Source: Planoprotostelium fungivorum
Lineage: Eukaryota; Evosea; Variosea; Cavosteliida; Cavosteliaceae
Length of the DNA: 64,000 bases
Direction of reading: 5' to 3'
NCBI GenBank assembly: GCA_003024175.1
Contig: MDYQ01000599.1
Coordinates: 216,962-280,961 of the forward strand
Of this stretch, positions 46,181 through 57,900 are shown piece by piece. Positions within the stretch are counted from its first letter, which is position 1, and each line of letters begins with the position of its first letter. The notes under the pieces are model-generated. The model was not told the DNA's origin. It saw only the letters and a program-made list of their open reading frames with translations, and searched no databases. The position numbers were made by a program, and so were the translations under genes.

Positions 46181-46601
46181 ATGTCTTCCAACGCTGAGCT
46201 CCTGAAGAAACTGAAGATCAAGACTGGTTCTGTCAAGAGGTATGGTACACGTGACACCGATCGCTCTTCCCTGAGCGATGCATCAGATTGCAGAAGGACG
46301 TCACGTCATATGAGGCCGAGGCACAACAACAGAAGACCAAAGTGGAAGGAATGAAGAACAATAATGCCGATCCTCATGATGTGAAGAAGCAAGGAGAGTT
46401 TCTCGAAGAATCTGAGGCCGTGGTGGCTCAGATGAAGACTCGTCTCAGCGAAGCACACACCGATCTCTCTGAATTCATCGTGAGTCTCTGAGCATGACAT
46501 TGCAGTACATCTGATCATTCCCACAGGCGAGAATCGAAAAGAGCGGCAACACAGAAGTGGTCTCCTCAGAAGACTTTGCCACCGCCAAACAACTGTTATA
46601 A
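46181..46601 (+). CDS. TBCA: Tubulin-binding cofactor A
   Basis: Three exons (46181-46239, 46286-46479, 46527-46601) give about 108 residues, the normal family length. Sequence landmarks are LLKKLKIKTGSVKRLQKDV at the start, a long charged coiled coil with QQQKTKVEGMK and a C-terminal helix ending DFATAKQLL. TBCA is a three-helix chaperone that holds folded beta-tubulin before heterodimer assembly. The ATG at 46181 follows an A-rich leader. Assignment firm. Confidence 0.93.
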
Positions 46602-46903
46602 AATGCTCCTCTCTACCGAAAGCACAAATCACTCTCTCATCCTCTCTCGTCTCTTCTTCTCAGTCTGTCACAGCCTTTCCACTTCTTTCTCTCCTTTAGC
46701 AATTGTCACAAGTGCTCACCTTCTGGAGGTGACAAACAAAGAAGGCTTGATTGTTATCGTTCGTCTTGACAGGAATTGAAACGATTGGACAGCACATCGA
46801 AGTCACTGATTATGCGCAGAAGCTGTTTCACTGTAGTGCAGTCGGTGCATCAAAGAAGAGGAAGAGAAGGAGTAAAACGAGCAGTGTTTAGTGATCTAAT
46901 CTA
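46602..46903 (+). other. Possible small spliced plus-strand gene between TBCA and eIF3i
   Basis: After TBCA the plus strand has a plausible 44-nt intron (about 46729-46772). Removing it joins open frames on both sides; one of them ends with a basic stretch SKKRKRRSKTSSV that looks like a nuclear localisation signal, after a CHKC...HC arrangement. No good start codon or family could be settled. It may be just the TBCA 3' UTR running into the convergent eIF3i gene. Confidence 0.2.
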
Positions 46904-48225
46904 ATCGTCCAAGCCAAATTTGGTGAAGTAGTCAGAGTCAAAGTGGTGCAGACGGACAAATCCATCCTCACCACCACTGGCAAACCTGTCCTCATCAGAT
47001 GTGATCGTCTCCAACAGCACGTGATATGAGAGAAAAGAGGTCAAGAGAAGAGAGGATAAGAGGAAAGACAGGAGATAGACAACAGAAGAAGAGCACGCAC
47101 CCACGACCATCAGGCTGGAAGACAACTTGGTTGACGGGACCAAAGTGACCGGGAATACCACCAATGTCATCCTCGTAGATCATGTGGAAGAATCTTACTT
47201 TGAATTGTGCGCTGTCCACCTTCATCAATGCGACATTGCTGGCCTCCTGACCTGCCACAAGTTAACGACTGCAAGTGACCCAACGTACCTCCTCCCACAA
47301 TGACCTCCTCTTTCAGTGGAGAGATACTGCACGAGTTGATGGGCCTACCAGTGGTGTACGTCTTCAAGTGCTGGAGAGACTGTGTGTCGTACAGCTGTTT
47401 CCCTCAGTTTGTGCGATGGGGGCCACTCACTCTACACGTTCCGTCCTTGGAGCAGGTGGCAAAGAGGACACCGTCCTTACTTTGGACGATCTGCGTCACT
47501 GGTTTGGTGTGATCCGTGATGATCTTCAGTTCTTTTCCCGTCTGGAGGAGTTGAGGTGGAGGTGCAGATGGACACTCACTCTGACGTCGAAAATTCTGAC
47601 GGAACCGTCCTCTCCTGCAGTGTACACGGTCTGGTTTCTGGGTCCCCAAATGGCATTGTACACCTTTGATTCGCTGTTCACGTTGATCTTTACGATAGGT
47701 TTTGATGGCTCTTCTCAAGTTCAGCGTGCATTGAGGGAAGAGATGGAAAGAGGGATGAAATGTGGAAGAATTCGAGTTCAAAAGTCGACTCACTCTGGGT
47801 AGTGTCCAAAATCTGTATGGTGGCCTTGTTACGGATGATAGCATCGGTGATGGTAAAGAAAAGCTTCTCTCCGTAGCTGTAACCAACGTCACGAACGGCT
47901 ACTTTGTGTCTGATCGTGTTGATTTCTCTTCCAGTCTCTACATCCCATTGTCTGACTGTGGAATCCGCGGCAGCAGAAAGGAGGTGTTGTGTTTCATCTG
48001 TGATGAACTCAGGAATATCGATCATCAACACCCAAACTCACTGTCGACATCGATAGACCATACAGCGCCAGTGTGGCCCTCGTAAGTTCCTAAACGCTCT
48101 CCACTATCAGAGTACCAGACACAGATAGCTGGAGATTTGGCTGCGGAGAAAATAAGGTCACCCTCTCGGTTGTATTTGATTGATGTGATACTACGCTCGT
48201 GTCCTGAGAGCGCGATGGGCCTCAT
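46901..48225 (-). CDS. EIF3I: Eukaryotic translation initiation factor 3 subunit I
   Basis: About seven exons, near 330 residues. It starts [20 protein letters not shown], the standard family N-terminus. WD40 repeats follow: [60 protein letters not shown]-like and, at the end, [20 protein letters not shown] with TKFGLDD. The motif [20 protein letters not shown] is typical of eIF3i/TRIP-1. eIF3i is a propeller subunit that docks on eIF3b and eIF3g in 43S complex formation. Stop TAG at 46901-46903; convergent with TBCA. Assignment firm. Confidence 0.94.
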
Positions 48226-48532
48226 TTTTGTGCTTATCTCTGAATCAGAAAAGATCGCGCAGGAAAACAGAATAAAGAAAGAAACAACCAAACGTTCATT
48301 CGGTGAAGTGCGCACTTTCTGGAATCAAGCGTTTAGATGAAAAGATCATGTATGAACACAGAATAAAGGAAGAAATCATTTCGTTGATTTTTGGTGAGCA
48401 ATGAATGTGGTATGATATGTCTCTGAGATGATCAACACACTACAGAGCCCGACATCTTTAATTGATTCTCTTTCAATCGACGAGATGTCCCCGTTCTCCT
48501 CTCGTTCATCTATGTCTCTGCAGAGGGATAGA

Positions 48533-49759
48533 TTACAACAGACCCAACCTCTGAATGGCCTTGTATTGATCTGGAACCTACTCATCCGTCAGCGACACCA
48601 TCACCGATGAAGAGATGATCATGATCCACCTCTTGCAAGGCGTTGACGGCGAACGTGACCTCTCTGTTCTCAGCTCTCTGCATGACCTTGTTGAACGGTA
48701 CAAATTGAAAGTTGTCAAACTTCCTCTGAGGCAGCTGGTCGTCAAAGACCTCCATCAGCTGTGCAGTGTTAACTTTCGTTCAGATCAAGATGAAGGAAAA
48801 GATGAAGACATACCTCCCACGGACCATCACCGACACCGATCATGATGATGGAGATGGGATAGTTGGCTGCCTCTACGATGGCTGAGGCAGTCTCTTTCAC
48901 GTTACTGACCTACTCATCATCAGTCTCTGTCTCTGATGATGATGCGGATGTACCTGACCGTCGGCGATGATGACAAGGATGTGGTATCCCTTGGTCTGTC
49001 TCACGATCTCGATGGTGGCTGATGGAGATGAGAAGAGTTGGAACATGAGACGATCACCTTTGATCACTGGGGCGAAATTGGTGGGGCCACTGAGAACGAT
49101 GCCGGGTGTGATCTCAGAGTATCGATCGATCACTGGTCTCCAATCAGATCGTTCATCTCGATGGAAACTCACCCTCTCGAACGCCGACGGAGGCTCTGTC
49201 TGGCCAGAATGGAAAGCACGTCTTATCTAATTCAAATTAGTCTTGTGATTGATGTCTCTCACTCACCTGTTGTCGCCACATCACCGAAACCGAAGGCCTG
49301 TTCTCCATCAGAAACGAGATCCAATTGGATGTAGGTGGTTGATTCGATCTCACCGGAATCAATTTGTCATCATCGAACGGCTCTAATGTTCTTCCAACAA
49401 GATCGATGACCTGGACACATCATTTCGTGTGCGGTCGCTCCCTCTTACCTCCTGGTAGGGATTGAATGCACCAGATTGGATGGTGTGCAGACATTTTCCT
49501 CCAAAAGATGATTTCCCTGTCCATTCATTTGACTTTGTGTAGTCCACTGCTACCACCACTGTTCTGGGTCAACCATTTCATTCACTAACCATCTCTCACG
49601 ATTAGAGCTCTCGAGTCCAGCGGCGCGAAGAGCATCTTGTACTTCAGAGAGTGTCTGGTAGCGATCTGGTATAGCTACGAAGCCCGACTTCGGAGCAGCA
49701 TGCGAATGGCTGTAAGAGGTCGTTGAGTGGCTGTGTGATTTAGAATGGTTTCCTCCCAT
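48533..49759 (-). CDS. Copine/RGLG-type protein, N-myristoylation motif, no RING
   Basis: About eight exons, near 290 residues. The N-terminus MGGNHSKSHSHS has Gly2 and Ser6, a good N-myristoylation signal, then a Ser/His-rich stretch. The copine (VWA-like) domain follows: VAVDYTKSNEWTGK (MIDAS-type DxTxS), LHTIQSGAFNPYQ, VFGFGD, GPTNFAPVI, LVIIADGQ and FVPFN...VNALQEVPDQYKAIQRLGLL. The order matches the plant RGLG ubiquitin ligases and copines, but the frame ends right after the copine domain (TAA 48533-48535), with neither C2 domains before it nor a RING after it. Membrane association is predicted. Confidence 0.85.
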
Positions 49760-50009
49760 TTGTGCTCGTTTGTCTGTTGTGCTCGCTTGTTGTGTGTCTG
49801 TTCAAGTGGGTGAACCCGTCTTCTTTGAACGAATGTGATTCTGCACGAGAAGCAATTCTTTCTTGACAGATCGAGATATTTCTGCTAAGGCCAGTGCTTC
49901 TCTCGCTCCTCCCACACACCAAAGAGAGGTTCATCACGATGGACACGAGAACACATAGAGTAAGGAGAAGACGAATCGAGATTTTTCCTAGTTTATATGA
50001 TCCCCCCAT
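49740..50009 (-). other. Short open frame with signal-anchor-like helix between two genes
   Basis: An 89-codon frame begins ATG at 50009, 24 bases after the decarboxylase stop, and overlaps the start of the copine-type gene. Its first 35 residues include a strong hydrophobic helix (IRLLLTLCVLVSIVMNLSLV). It lies in what must be the copine gene's promoter and 5' UTR. It may be chance, or an unusual small membrane protein. Confidence 0.25.
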
Positions 50010-50032
50010 AGGGATGCAATGATACGATAAGC

Positions 50033-51295
50033 TTACACGGCCACGGCCTTCTTCAACCTCCTGGTTGAGGCAGAAGGGGCTCTCTTCTTCTTCTGTGCAG
50101 CGGCATACTGATGTGACTCCAAGTTGACCATGATGACGTTTCTGTCGCTCTCCACGGAGGTCATCGTCTTGTACTTGATGAGGTACTCCGTCATGTACTC
50201 TGGCTCCGATTCGTCCTCCGAGTCCGATGAGTTCGTCCTCTCCTCCAGCACGGCCGTCTCCTTTCTCTTGTTTCCCTCGGGGTTCGAGGTGATGGTGAGG
50301 GTTGCCTTGTTGGGCTTGAAGACAGCCAGGACTCTCGAGATGAGTTCCTGGTGCTGCTTCGGTGACAGAGAGGCGTTGGTCTCGAAGGAGGCGTAAGAGC
50401 AGTGAGCTTCTGGTGTGACGTGGATGGTGTAGAAAGACTTTCCCTTGAGGCCGTTCATAGAGTACCCACAGGGTGTGAAGTTGAACTCGTCAGTGAGGGT
50501 CTCGAAGGGATCGTTCTCCTCGTCAAAGTCGATGAGGGACTCCATGCCGGGGAACTTGTCTTGGTCTCCTTGTTCCTCCTTCCTGTAGAACTGGGCGCAC
50601 ACCTCTGGGGCCATACCTTGCATCATGATGCAAAAGTTGGACTCGAGGGGGCACTCTGCAGCGTTCCTGCGTGCGAGGGAAGGGGGCACGGACTGATCGG
50701 GAGTGAAGGGAAGGGAGGGCTCTCCATCGGTGTAGTCACAGTAGTAGAGATTCCAGTGGTCTTGGTTGGTGGATCCAAAGACATAAGACTGACCGTCAAA
50801 GTGGGTGTCCAGAAGGGAGACCTCGTTGGACCAATCGCGGTGGACTTCAGGCTGTACGGTGGGATACAGGAAGTTCTTGCGAGAGTAGAGGACCTGGGCA
50901 ACCTCGAGGTTGTATCTCTCTCCGTACTCCAAGATCTTGGCGATGGCTTGAAGAAGGGCAGTCGTTCCACATGTCTTGATCATGACCATGTTGGGATAGA
51001 CAAAGAGAGAGCTCTCGGAGAGGACGAAGGAGTCGAAGAATTGGTTGGAGGTCTGCGAGATGATGTTGCAGCGAGCCACGGTGCACATGGCCTGCCAGTC
51101 AGACTTGGTGATGAGTCTCAGCCCGCGCGAAGGTACAGCGCTGGCATTGTTCTTGGGTCTGAACACAATCTCGAGTCTCTTCTCTGGTCCTTCGAAGCCG
51201 GTGCAGGGAGAATCGTCAAAGTAGCCGCTCCTGTATCGTTGTCAGTCTCTCGTTGGAGTGGAGTGAAGGTATGGGATTGTGTGAATTCCTCACAT
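50033..51295 (-). CDS. AMD1: S-adenosylmethionine decarboxylase proenzyme
   Basis: Two exons: 50033-51230 and the two bases 51294-51295, separated by a 63-nt intron. The start codon is split AT^G by this intron, giving MSGYFDDSPCTGFEGPEKRL, the family N-terminus; no other in-frame ATG fits. The proenzyme cleavage site is FVLSESSLFVYP, where the middle Ser becomes the pyruvoyl group. KTCGTTALLQAI, HWNLYYCDYTDG, GYSMNGLKGKSFYTIHVTPE and SYASFETN follow, all typical. The C-terminal 90 residues are charged (SDSEDESEPE) and beyond the usual core. The enzyme makes decarboxylated AdoMet for spermidine synthesis. About 399 residues. Confidence 0.95.
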
Positions 51296-51983
51296 TGAAG
51301 ATATGGGGGGATGTTGTGTGTTTAGTAGAAGTGTGGTGAACAGTAGTCGATGCTAGGAGAATCCGTTGTCGAGTAGGAACCCGAACAAGAAGTTGACTGC
51401 TAAAGTAACAGAGTTCTCGATGAACATGTAAGGGGGCTAAAAAGCTCGTATGGAGTCGCTATCAAGCGTAAGAATCGATCTCTCAGAATATGGAGGGTTC
51501 TCACCGATAGACTCCGAAGGGATCAATAGATCGTCAACTTTTTCTTGCCTTGGGGCTGGTGCCTCTCTGAAGGGAAGAATGGAAAAATCTGCTTTGAGCC
51601 CTCTCTGCCCTCGAAATTACCTTTTATTCTTTTATTCTCAAACCGTGGGTGGAAGAAAAAAATACGGCTTTTCCTTCAACCTTTGGAATTCCTTTCCACT
51701 TCTCCACCGTCCCTGTCGTGTTTCCAGCTGTCTTCTAATGTCTCTCTATTTCTTACTGAGATCTCCTAACCGCAACGCAATTCGTACACTCTCTGGAAGG
51801 TACTATGGAAGTGAACAGACACCAACAAATGGACGCAGAGAGATCCACCTTCTGTGGAACATCTGTGATTCTTTGAATGGTGCAGGGGAGATTTCTTCGA
51901 TGAAATTGAGAGCGTCGCTCGCTGTCACAGACATACCGCGGAGAATATCAGAGGGCAGGATGAAAGAAGATGACAGTTCGCGT
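51296..51983. other. Intergenic region upstream of the decarboxylase
   Basis: Holds the decarboxylase 5' leader and promoter and the 3' end of the receptor gene. Apart from the upstream ORF at 51353-51427 I see nothing supported. A 236-codon plus-strand frame (51450-52160) runs antisense into the receptor kinase domain and is rejected. Confidence 0.5.
51353..51427 (-). promoter_or_regulatory. Candidate upstream ORF of the decarboxylase
   Basis: A 24-codon frame (ATG at 51427, TAG at 51353-51355) in the likely leader of the decarboxylase transcript, 58 bases before the intron. Translation: MFIENSVTLAVNFLFGFLLD and four more residues. AdoMet decarboxylase mRNAs of plants and animals are regulated by polyamine-responsive upstream ORFs, which makes this one worth noting. 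Transcript limits are unknown. Confidence 0.4.
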
Positions 51984-54900
51984 CTATTCGCCACTCTTCT
52001 GCAGCCACGTGGCTATCGTGGCAAAAGTGGGCCTCTTCTTGGGATCCATCTCGAAGGCGTACATCAGGGTATGAGACAATACATTATCGATCCAGTTCTT
52101 CGGTATCTGTCCTCTCATCAATCTATCTTGGTTCATGTTCGCATTATCCACCTGATTTAACATCTTGCTGTGGATGTCTTCTGAAACTGTTCGGATGAAG
52201 AACTCCGTACCTGATATGTTTGGGAAGGGCTCTTCTCTGTTTCTTCGTCAGCACCACAGAGTGATAGAAGTTGTCCATCTGAGGATAGAAGATGAGAGAA
52301 AGATGGAAGTTGTCCATCTGAGGATAGAAGATGAGAGAAAGATGAAAGTTCACCCGGTGATGATCTCTATGACTAACACAGCCCACGACCACACGTCCGA
52401 TTTCTCCGAAAAGATCTTCGTCTTCAATGACTCTGGAGCCTACACAGGTCAGTCAATCTCATCTCCATCATCCAAACATTATATGTATTCAACATGCTCG
52501 GTCACACTCACCATCCACTTGATGGGGCCGATGTTCGTCTGGAGTCATCAGCTTCGAGAGAAAACGATTCGACTCACGATGCTCTGATGTTCCTCGGCCT
52601 CGATGGTCAGAACTCGACTCATTCCAAAATCTAGAGACGATCAGAGGACACATGACTCATCTTGGTCTTTCACCTGCCACTTTGGGTGTTAGATCTCCGT
52701 CGAGGAGAACGTTTCGTGCGGCAAGATCTTTGTGGATGACCTTGATGATGTCAGGGATGAAGGAGAGAGAGCTCACCCTCTCTTCGGCCAGATGGGCCAT
52801 GCCAGCGACGACGCCCTTGATGATGTTGATCTTCGTCTCGTACGGAATATCCGGATTCGTTCTCAGGTATCGATATAGATTTCCTCTGGGTATGTATTCT
52901 TCGTGCATTCAGTGAAGAGTGAGATGGATGAGATGGATGAGATGGATGAGGTGGATATCAACTGACCTGTGATCAAGGCTAAAGGTTTCGGACAGAATCC
53001 CAAGAATTGAACGACCTTTGTGAATTGAGTGGATGGTGAGCATATTGATGTCTATCGTTTGGATGATGGATGATGAGGACTCACGTTGGGGTGGGGAGTG
53101 AGTCTCTTCATCAATTCTACTTCAGACATAAAGTCTTCAACGATGGGCATGGAGGCTGATTTGATCTGTTTCACTGCATTTCTTCAATCTCCTCTCATCT
53201 CAATCCCTCTCACTCGCTACTGTCTGTCCTGTATATTCCATCAGTCTCCTTTCTTCCATCACTTTCCTCACCTTTATATACACCTTGATACACGATGCCA
53301 TAAGCTCCTGTCTTCTGTGAGAGGGACACGAGAGGGGAGGACATCACAACAGAAAGAATGACACAGAAGATGGAGTGGATCACCTTCACCAATTCTTGAA
53401 GTGATCTGTATGGAATCTCTCGCCAGATCATCCATCCTCTCCGTCGTTAAGCTCTCAGCACTCCCAATCTATTCTCGTTAACGTGAGAGAGAACTCTTCT
53501 TCACCTCTGTTCGATCGATGACGTTGTACTTTGTTCCCGTTTCATCCATCACCACTTTGGTCAATTCCATTTGTCTCCTGTTCATCATCTATCACTTCTG
53601 ATCTCCACACCATCGATACAATCGATCACAGGATGAAAGGGTGATGTCATGAGGATGAGAAGGAGACACCTGTATGACTTGCGTAACAGAAGGGCAGAGA
53701 TGGTGATGATGATGAGGATGAGAGTGGCACAGGAAGCGGCGACGATTGCGAAGGAGAGCCAAGGAGGAGTTCCTGCTGACGGCGTGGTCGTCTTGTGTGG
53801 AATATCCGTCACATTCAGTATCAATATCCCATAAGGGAGGTACTCTCCCGCAGTCGCTTCTTTCAGATATTTCACTACGCCCTTTGCAGATGCTATGGAT
53901 CTTCAGTGGAATGAAAGGATCGAACGATTGTCATGAGATGAGAATGGATCGATGGAGATCGATGCCATCGAGAAGACATACCTTGATTGATGTCCTTTGT
54001 CCCCGGTGGTTGGATGTTGAGATCGATGATGACGGAGCCCGATTCCAAGTGGGTGACCTCCATCCTCGATGCGGTGATGTTGGTCATGTTCGCCAGATTC
54101 TGAACGAACGAGGCCTGATTGAACATCTGTAATTCTCCCACGATCCTCAATCTCACTGTCATCTATCAGAAGAGTGAGAGAGAGACACACACCGGTGGAA
54201 TTATCCATGGAATCAGGGACACATGTGATGGAGCAAGCAGTGTACGTATCCCAATCGATCGGGCAGATGAAATGATTCTGAGATAGATTGCATTGCTGAT
54301 GAAGATCGAGAGCGGTCGTGGCTGCTGAGCGTCATCGTCTGCTGGAATGAGATGAACTCGCCGGTCAGTTGATTGTAGGACAGATCGAGATAGTAGAGGG
54401 CTTTGAGATTGTGGAAAGAAGGGGGAATGGTGGTGGTGAAGAGATTGTGACTGAGATCGAGGTATTCCAGATCGTGGAGTCCAGATAGGTCATCGAGATC
54501 TCCTTGGATGTTGTTGTTCGACAGATCCAGATACTTTCTCATTCAGTTCATCATCCTCTCCTCTTCGTCACCTTCAGGTTGACCAGATTCTTCACGCTGG
54601 ATATGTCTTCCATCAGCTTGTTGTGGGAGACTGATAGAGAGATCAAGGTAGGTGCATTCAGGTGAGATAGACCCGTCGTATACATGTTCTTGTCCAAGTA
54701 GAGACTCTGATTCGATCAGCTGTGAGAAAGGATATTCCAACGAATAAATGATGGATGAGTGATGAGTTCACCCCAATCTGAGGGAGTGCACCGAGGATAG
54801 AGAAGTCCTTTTCGTCTTTCAGATGATTGTCATTCAGATTCAACAGACGCAGTGAAGATAGATTCTCGATCGCCTTGGGAAGAGATCGTATCTGATTGCT

Positions 54901-57900
54901 CGCCAGATCGAGATATGCCAGATGGGTCTCTCCTGATTCGTACTGCATGTAGTCAGATGGTGTTGATGATCGTTTGGATGAGATGTAGATACCTCGATCA
55001 TGACGTGGGTAGAATCACAGTGGTCCAGGTTCAATGTGTAGAGAGAGGTGAGATTATCCAGAGACAATCGACCGGTGAAAGTGTTTCCTGATAGACCAAG
55101 AAAGGTGATCATCCTCAATCCATTCAGTGTGGATAGATCAGCCTTGATCTACATTCCATCAGATCGTTCCTCCATTCAACACACGTCACCATCGAGATGT
55201 GATTCTCACCTTGTTCCAACTGAGATCTAAGTAAGCCAGATCACTCATGTTTGACAATCCGGCGAGAGACGTGGCCGTCAACTGGTTCTGATTGAGATCG
55301 AGAGCAAAGAGGGGAAGATTCGATAGATCGGGTATCTCTCCTTCCAGGCGATTGTTGCTGAGTCACTCAACATCACACTCGTTCGTTGCTCTCACCTGAG
55401 ATCCATCTCATTCAATTGGGGGCAGGACTCTGAGAGATTGGAGGGAATGGTTCCTCTCAATTGATTCTTCGTGATGTCCAAGGCGGTCAGTGATCTCAAC
55501 TGAAGCAATGGTTCCAGTGTTCCGTTGAATGCATTGTTGGTCAGGATCAGGATCTGCTCTCATCAGACGACAGAGAAGATACAATGCGTTCATCGAGAGC
55601 CGAATGGATGAGTCGAACGAGAGGAGGGAGAGTGGATTCACCTGTAAGGAAGAGATGGAGCTGAAAGGATGGAGAGATCCTTCACAGAGATTATTGGACA
55701 GATCCAGAGTCTTGATGGATTTGAATGCGGAGAGGAATGAGATGTCACGGTAAGAATTGTTGTACATGGACAACGTCTCCACTTTAGGCAGCATCGATTG
55801 ATCCAATGGAGAGGACAGCTGCTCCGTCTTTAGTATTTGACAATCATGTGACATCACCTTGTTCTCACTGATGTCCAAGAATTGTAGATTCTCGAAGGGC
55901 TGAGAGACAAACTTCAACAATTGCATAGAGTTATTTCTGAGGGATAATCTTCTGAGGGTGGAGGCACACTGACTGACGAGAGACTCGTAGATGGTCTCCA
56001 CTTGGTTCATCTCGATGTACATCTCTTCCACTCGACCGATCGATATCACATCGTCAGCCAGCATAGGAATCAGGTTTCGACTGAAATTGTACACGTCTGT
56101 ATCTCTCCTTAGATAGAGAATAGATAGATGTAGACAAGAGATGAATTCTTATTTTCTATAGAATACAATATAGAACGGATGTCGGTCTATGATAGAATGG
56201 ACTCACGAACAGAAGACAGAGAGGTGTTGACGTGATGTTTCCACGAATTGGTCAAGAGGCAGTTGTAGATGGTATAATTGCTTCTCTCTCCCTCAGGGTT
56301 CGAGTTGATCATTCCTGATGTAGTCTACCAACGTATCAATGCACAACAGATCGAATCATCGATGTGTGATACAGAGGAGAGAGGGATGACTCACAGATTG
56401 TGACAAGAAGAACCCAGAGAAGGTAGAGTCCGACATGGAGAATCCTTTTGATGAATCCTGTATCAAAGAGTAGGTGGGTGGATATTTACTGTCTCCTGTC
56501 ATTCTTGATCTTCATCTCTTCCTCACCTGAAGCTGGATGTCTTCAGCACCCAATGAGAAGTTGTACAATTGATCATGATGGCAGAACCCTGACTCCCTGT
56601 TCTCCTTCAGATTCTTTTCTATCTACCCACTCACCGCTGTTCGATTGGAAGATACCCTTCTGAATCGTGATGTTCGTCTGAATCGATGTCACGTGATGAG
56701 AGGAAGATGAAAAAGGAGGGAAAACTCACATTGACATCCGATTCCAGATAGATGGCACCCGCTGAGCCCGTGGTCTGACTGATCGTATTGAAGATGAAAT
56801 CGGTTCCTGTGAACGAGATCTCGGTAAATCTACCGGCGATCCACACTCCTCCTCCCTGCACACCCGCCTGCACGTCATCAGATCCATCTACACATCACCT
56901 CATCCATCCAACAATTCACCTGATTGTACACGATGTGGCAGTCTTGAATGTTAATTCGAGATTGATTGTTCCCATGATACGATTGGACGTACAAAAACCC
57001 TGATTCGAATCAATGCATCGAAAAGGAATGATGATGAATCACCTCCACTGTCACTTCCTCGATTCGATGCGGCATCAACATAGAGTATCTGAAGATCTTC
57101 GATGCGATTGTTGTAGAGATACACAGCACCCGTGGAACTTCCAGTATTGAACGAAATGTCACCTCCCTGCATTTGAAGCCTGGTGATGTTGCTATCGATG
57201 ATGTTCACCGCTCCTCCCATCAACATCGTGTTCGATGTGCCTGAATTGGACTGTTTCTGTGAGTGGGATGGATAGATAGAGAACGCACCGATAGAGAGTT
57301 GTTGTAGATGAGGATGGAATCGATCGATGCAGAGGAGATGACGATGGGAGTGATCTCGTTCTTGAAGACAAACGATGTCTGGATGGTAAGGCTTCCGATC
57401 TTGCACACTCCAAAGGTGTAGATCACTGCGATGAAGGCTTCCCTTCTTCAGAATTTCATGTCGTAGAGCATATGGATATCGATCGTATGGATGATGTTAT
57501 TCTCACCTGAGTCTTTCTCCATCAGACAACTCTGCGTAAGATTAGACATTAAAATTGAAATCAGATAAAGAGAAAGACGAGAGAAGAACGAAAGAGCAGA
57601 GAGAATTTGTACCTGAGCCACATTACCGGTCATATCTACAGATTGTATGACACCACTGATGACTATGATTCCTGCAGTGATGGCAGGATGAGGACCCAGT
57701 CCCTGAGGAAGTGGAAGGGCGAGAGCGTCAGAGAAGGTGTTGTATTCGATGAGCAGTTGTCCCATCTGGATGGGCCAATCCACGTACAGTTGACATCGAG
57801 CGATGTTCGCTTCAAAGATCGAGCGAGAGATGGAGAACTGATCGTATGTACCCTCTGACACTCTGATCGCTGCTCCGTACTTTCCTGTCATCGAGATGAG

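Noticed and set aside
50402-51298. 298-codon open frame on the plus strand
   Set aside because: Antisense shadow of the decarboxylase gene, whose motifs are unmistakable.
51450-52160. 236-codon plus-strand frame
   Set aside because: Its right part is antisense to the last kinase exon of the receptor gene and its product has no features.
52144-52392. Apparent frameshift and duplicated exon in the receptor kinase domain
   Set aside because: A first reading took the repeated ATGGACAACTTC segments as exons, which broke the frame. Using the acceptor at 52237-52238 gives IITG-EEPFPNISGTEF in perfect frame, so the duplication is intronic and the gene is intact.
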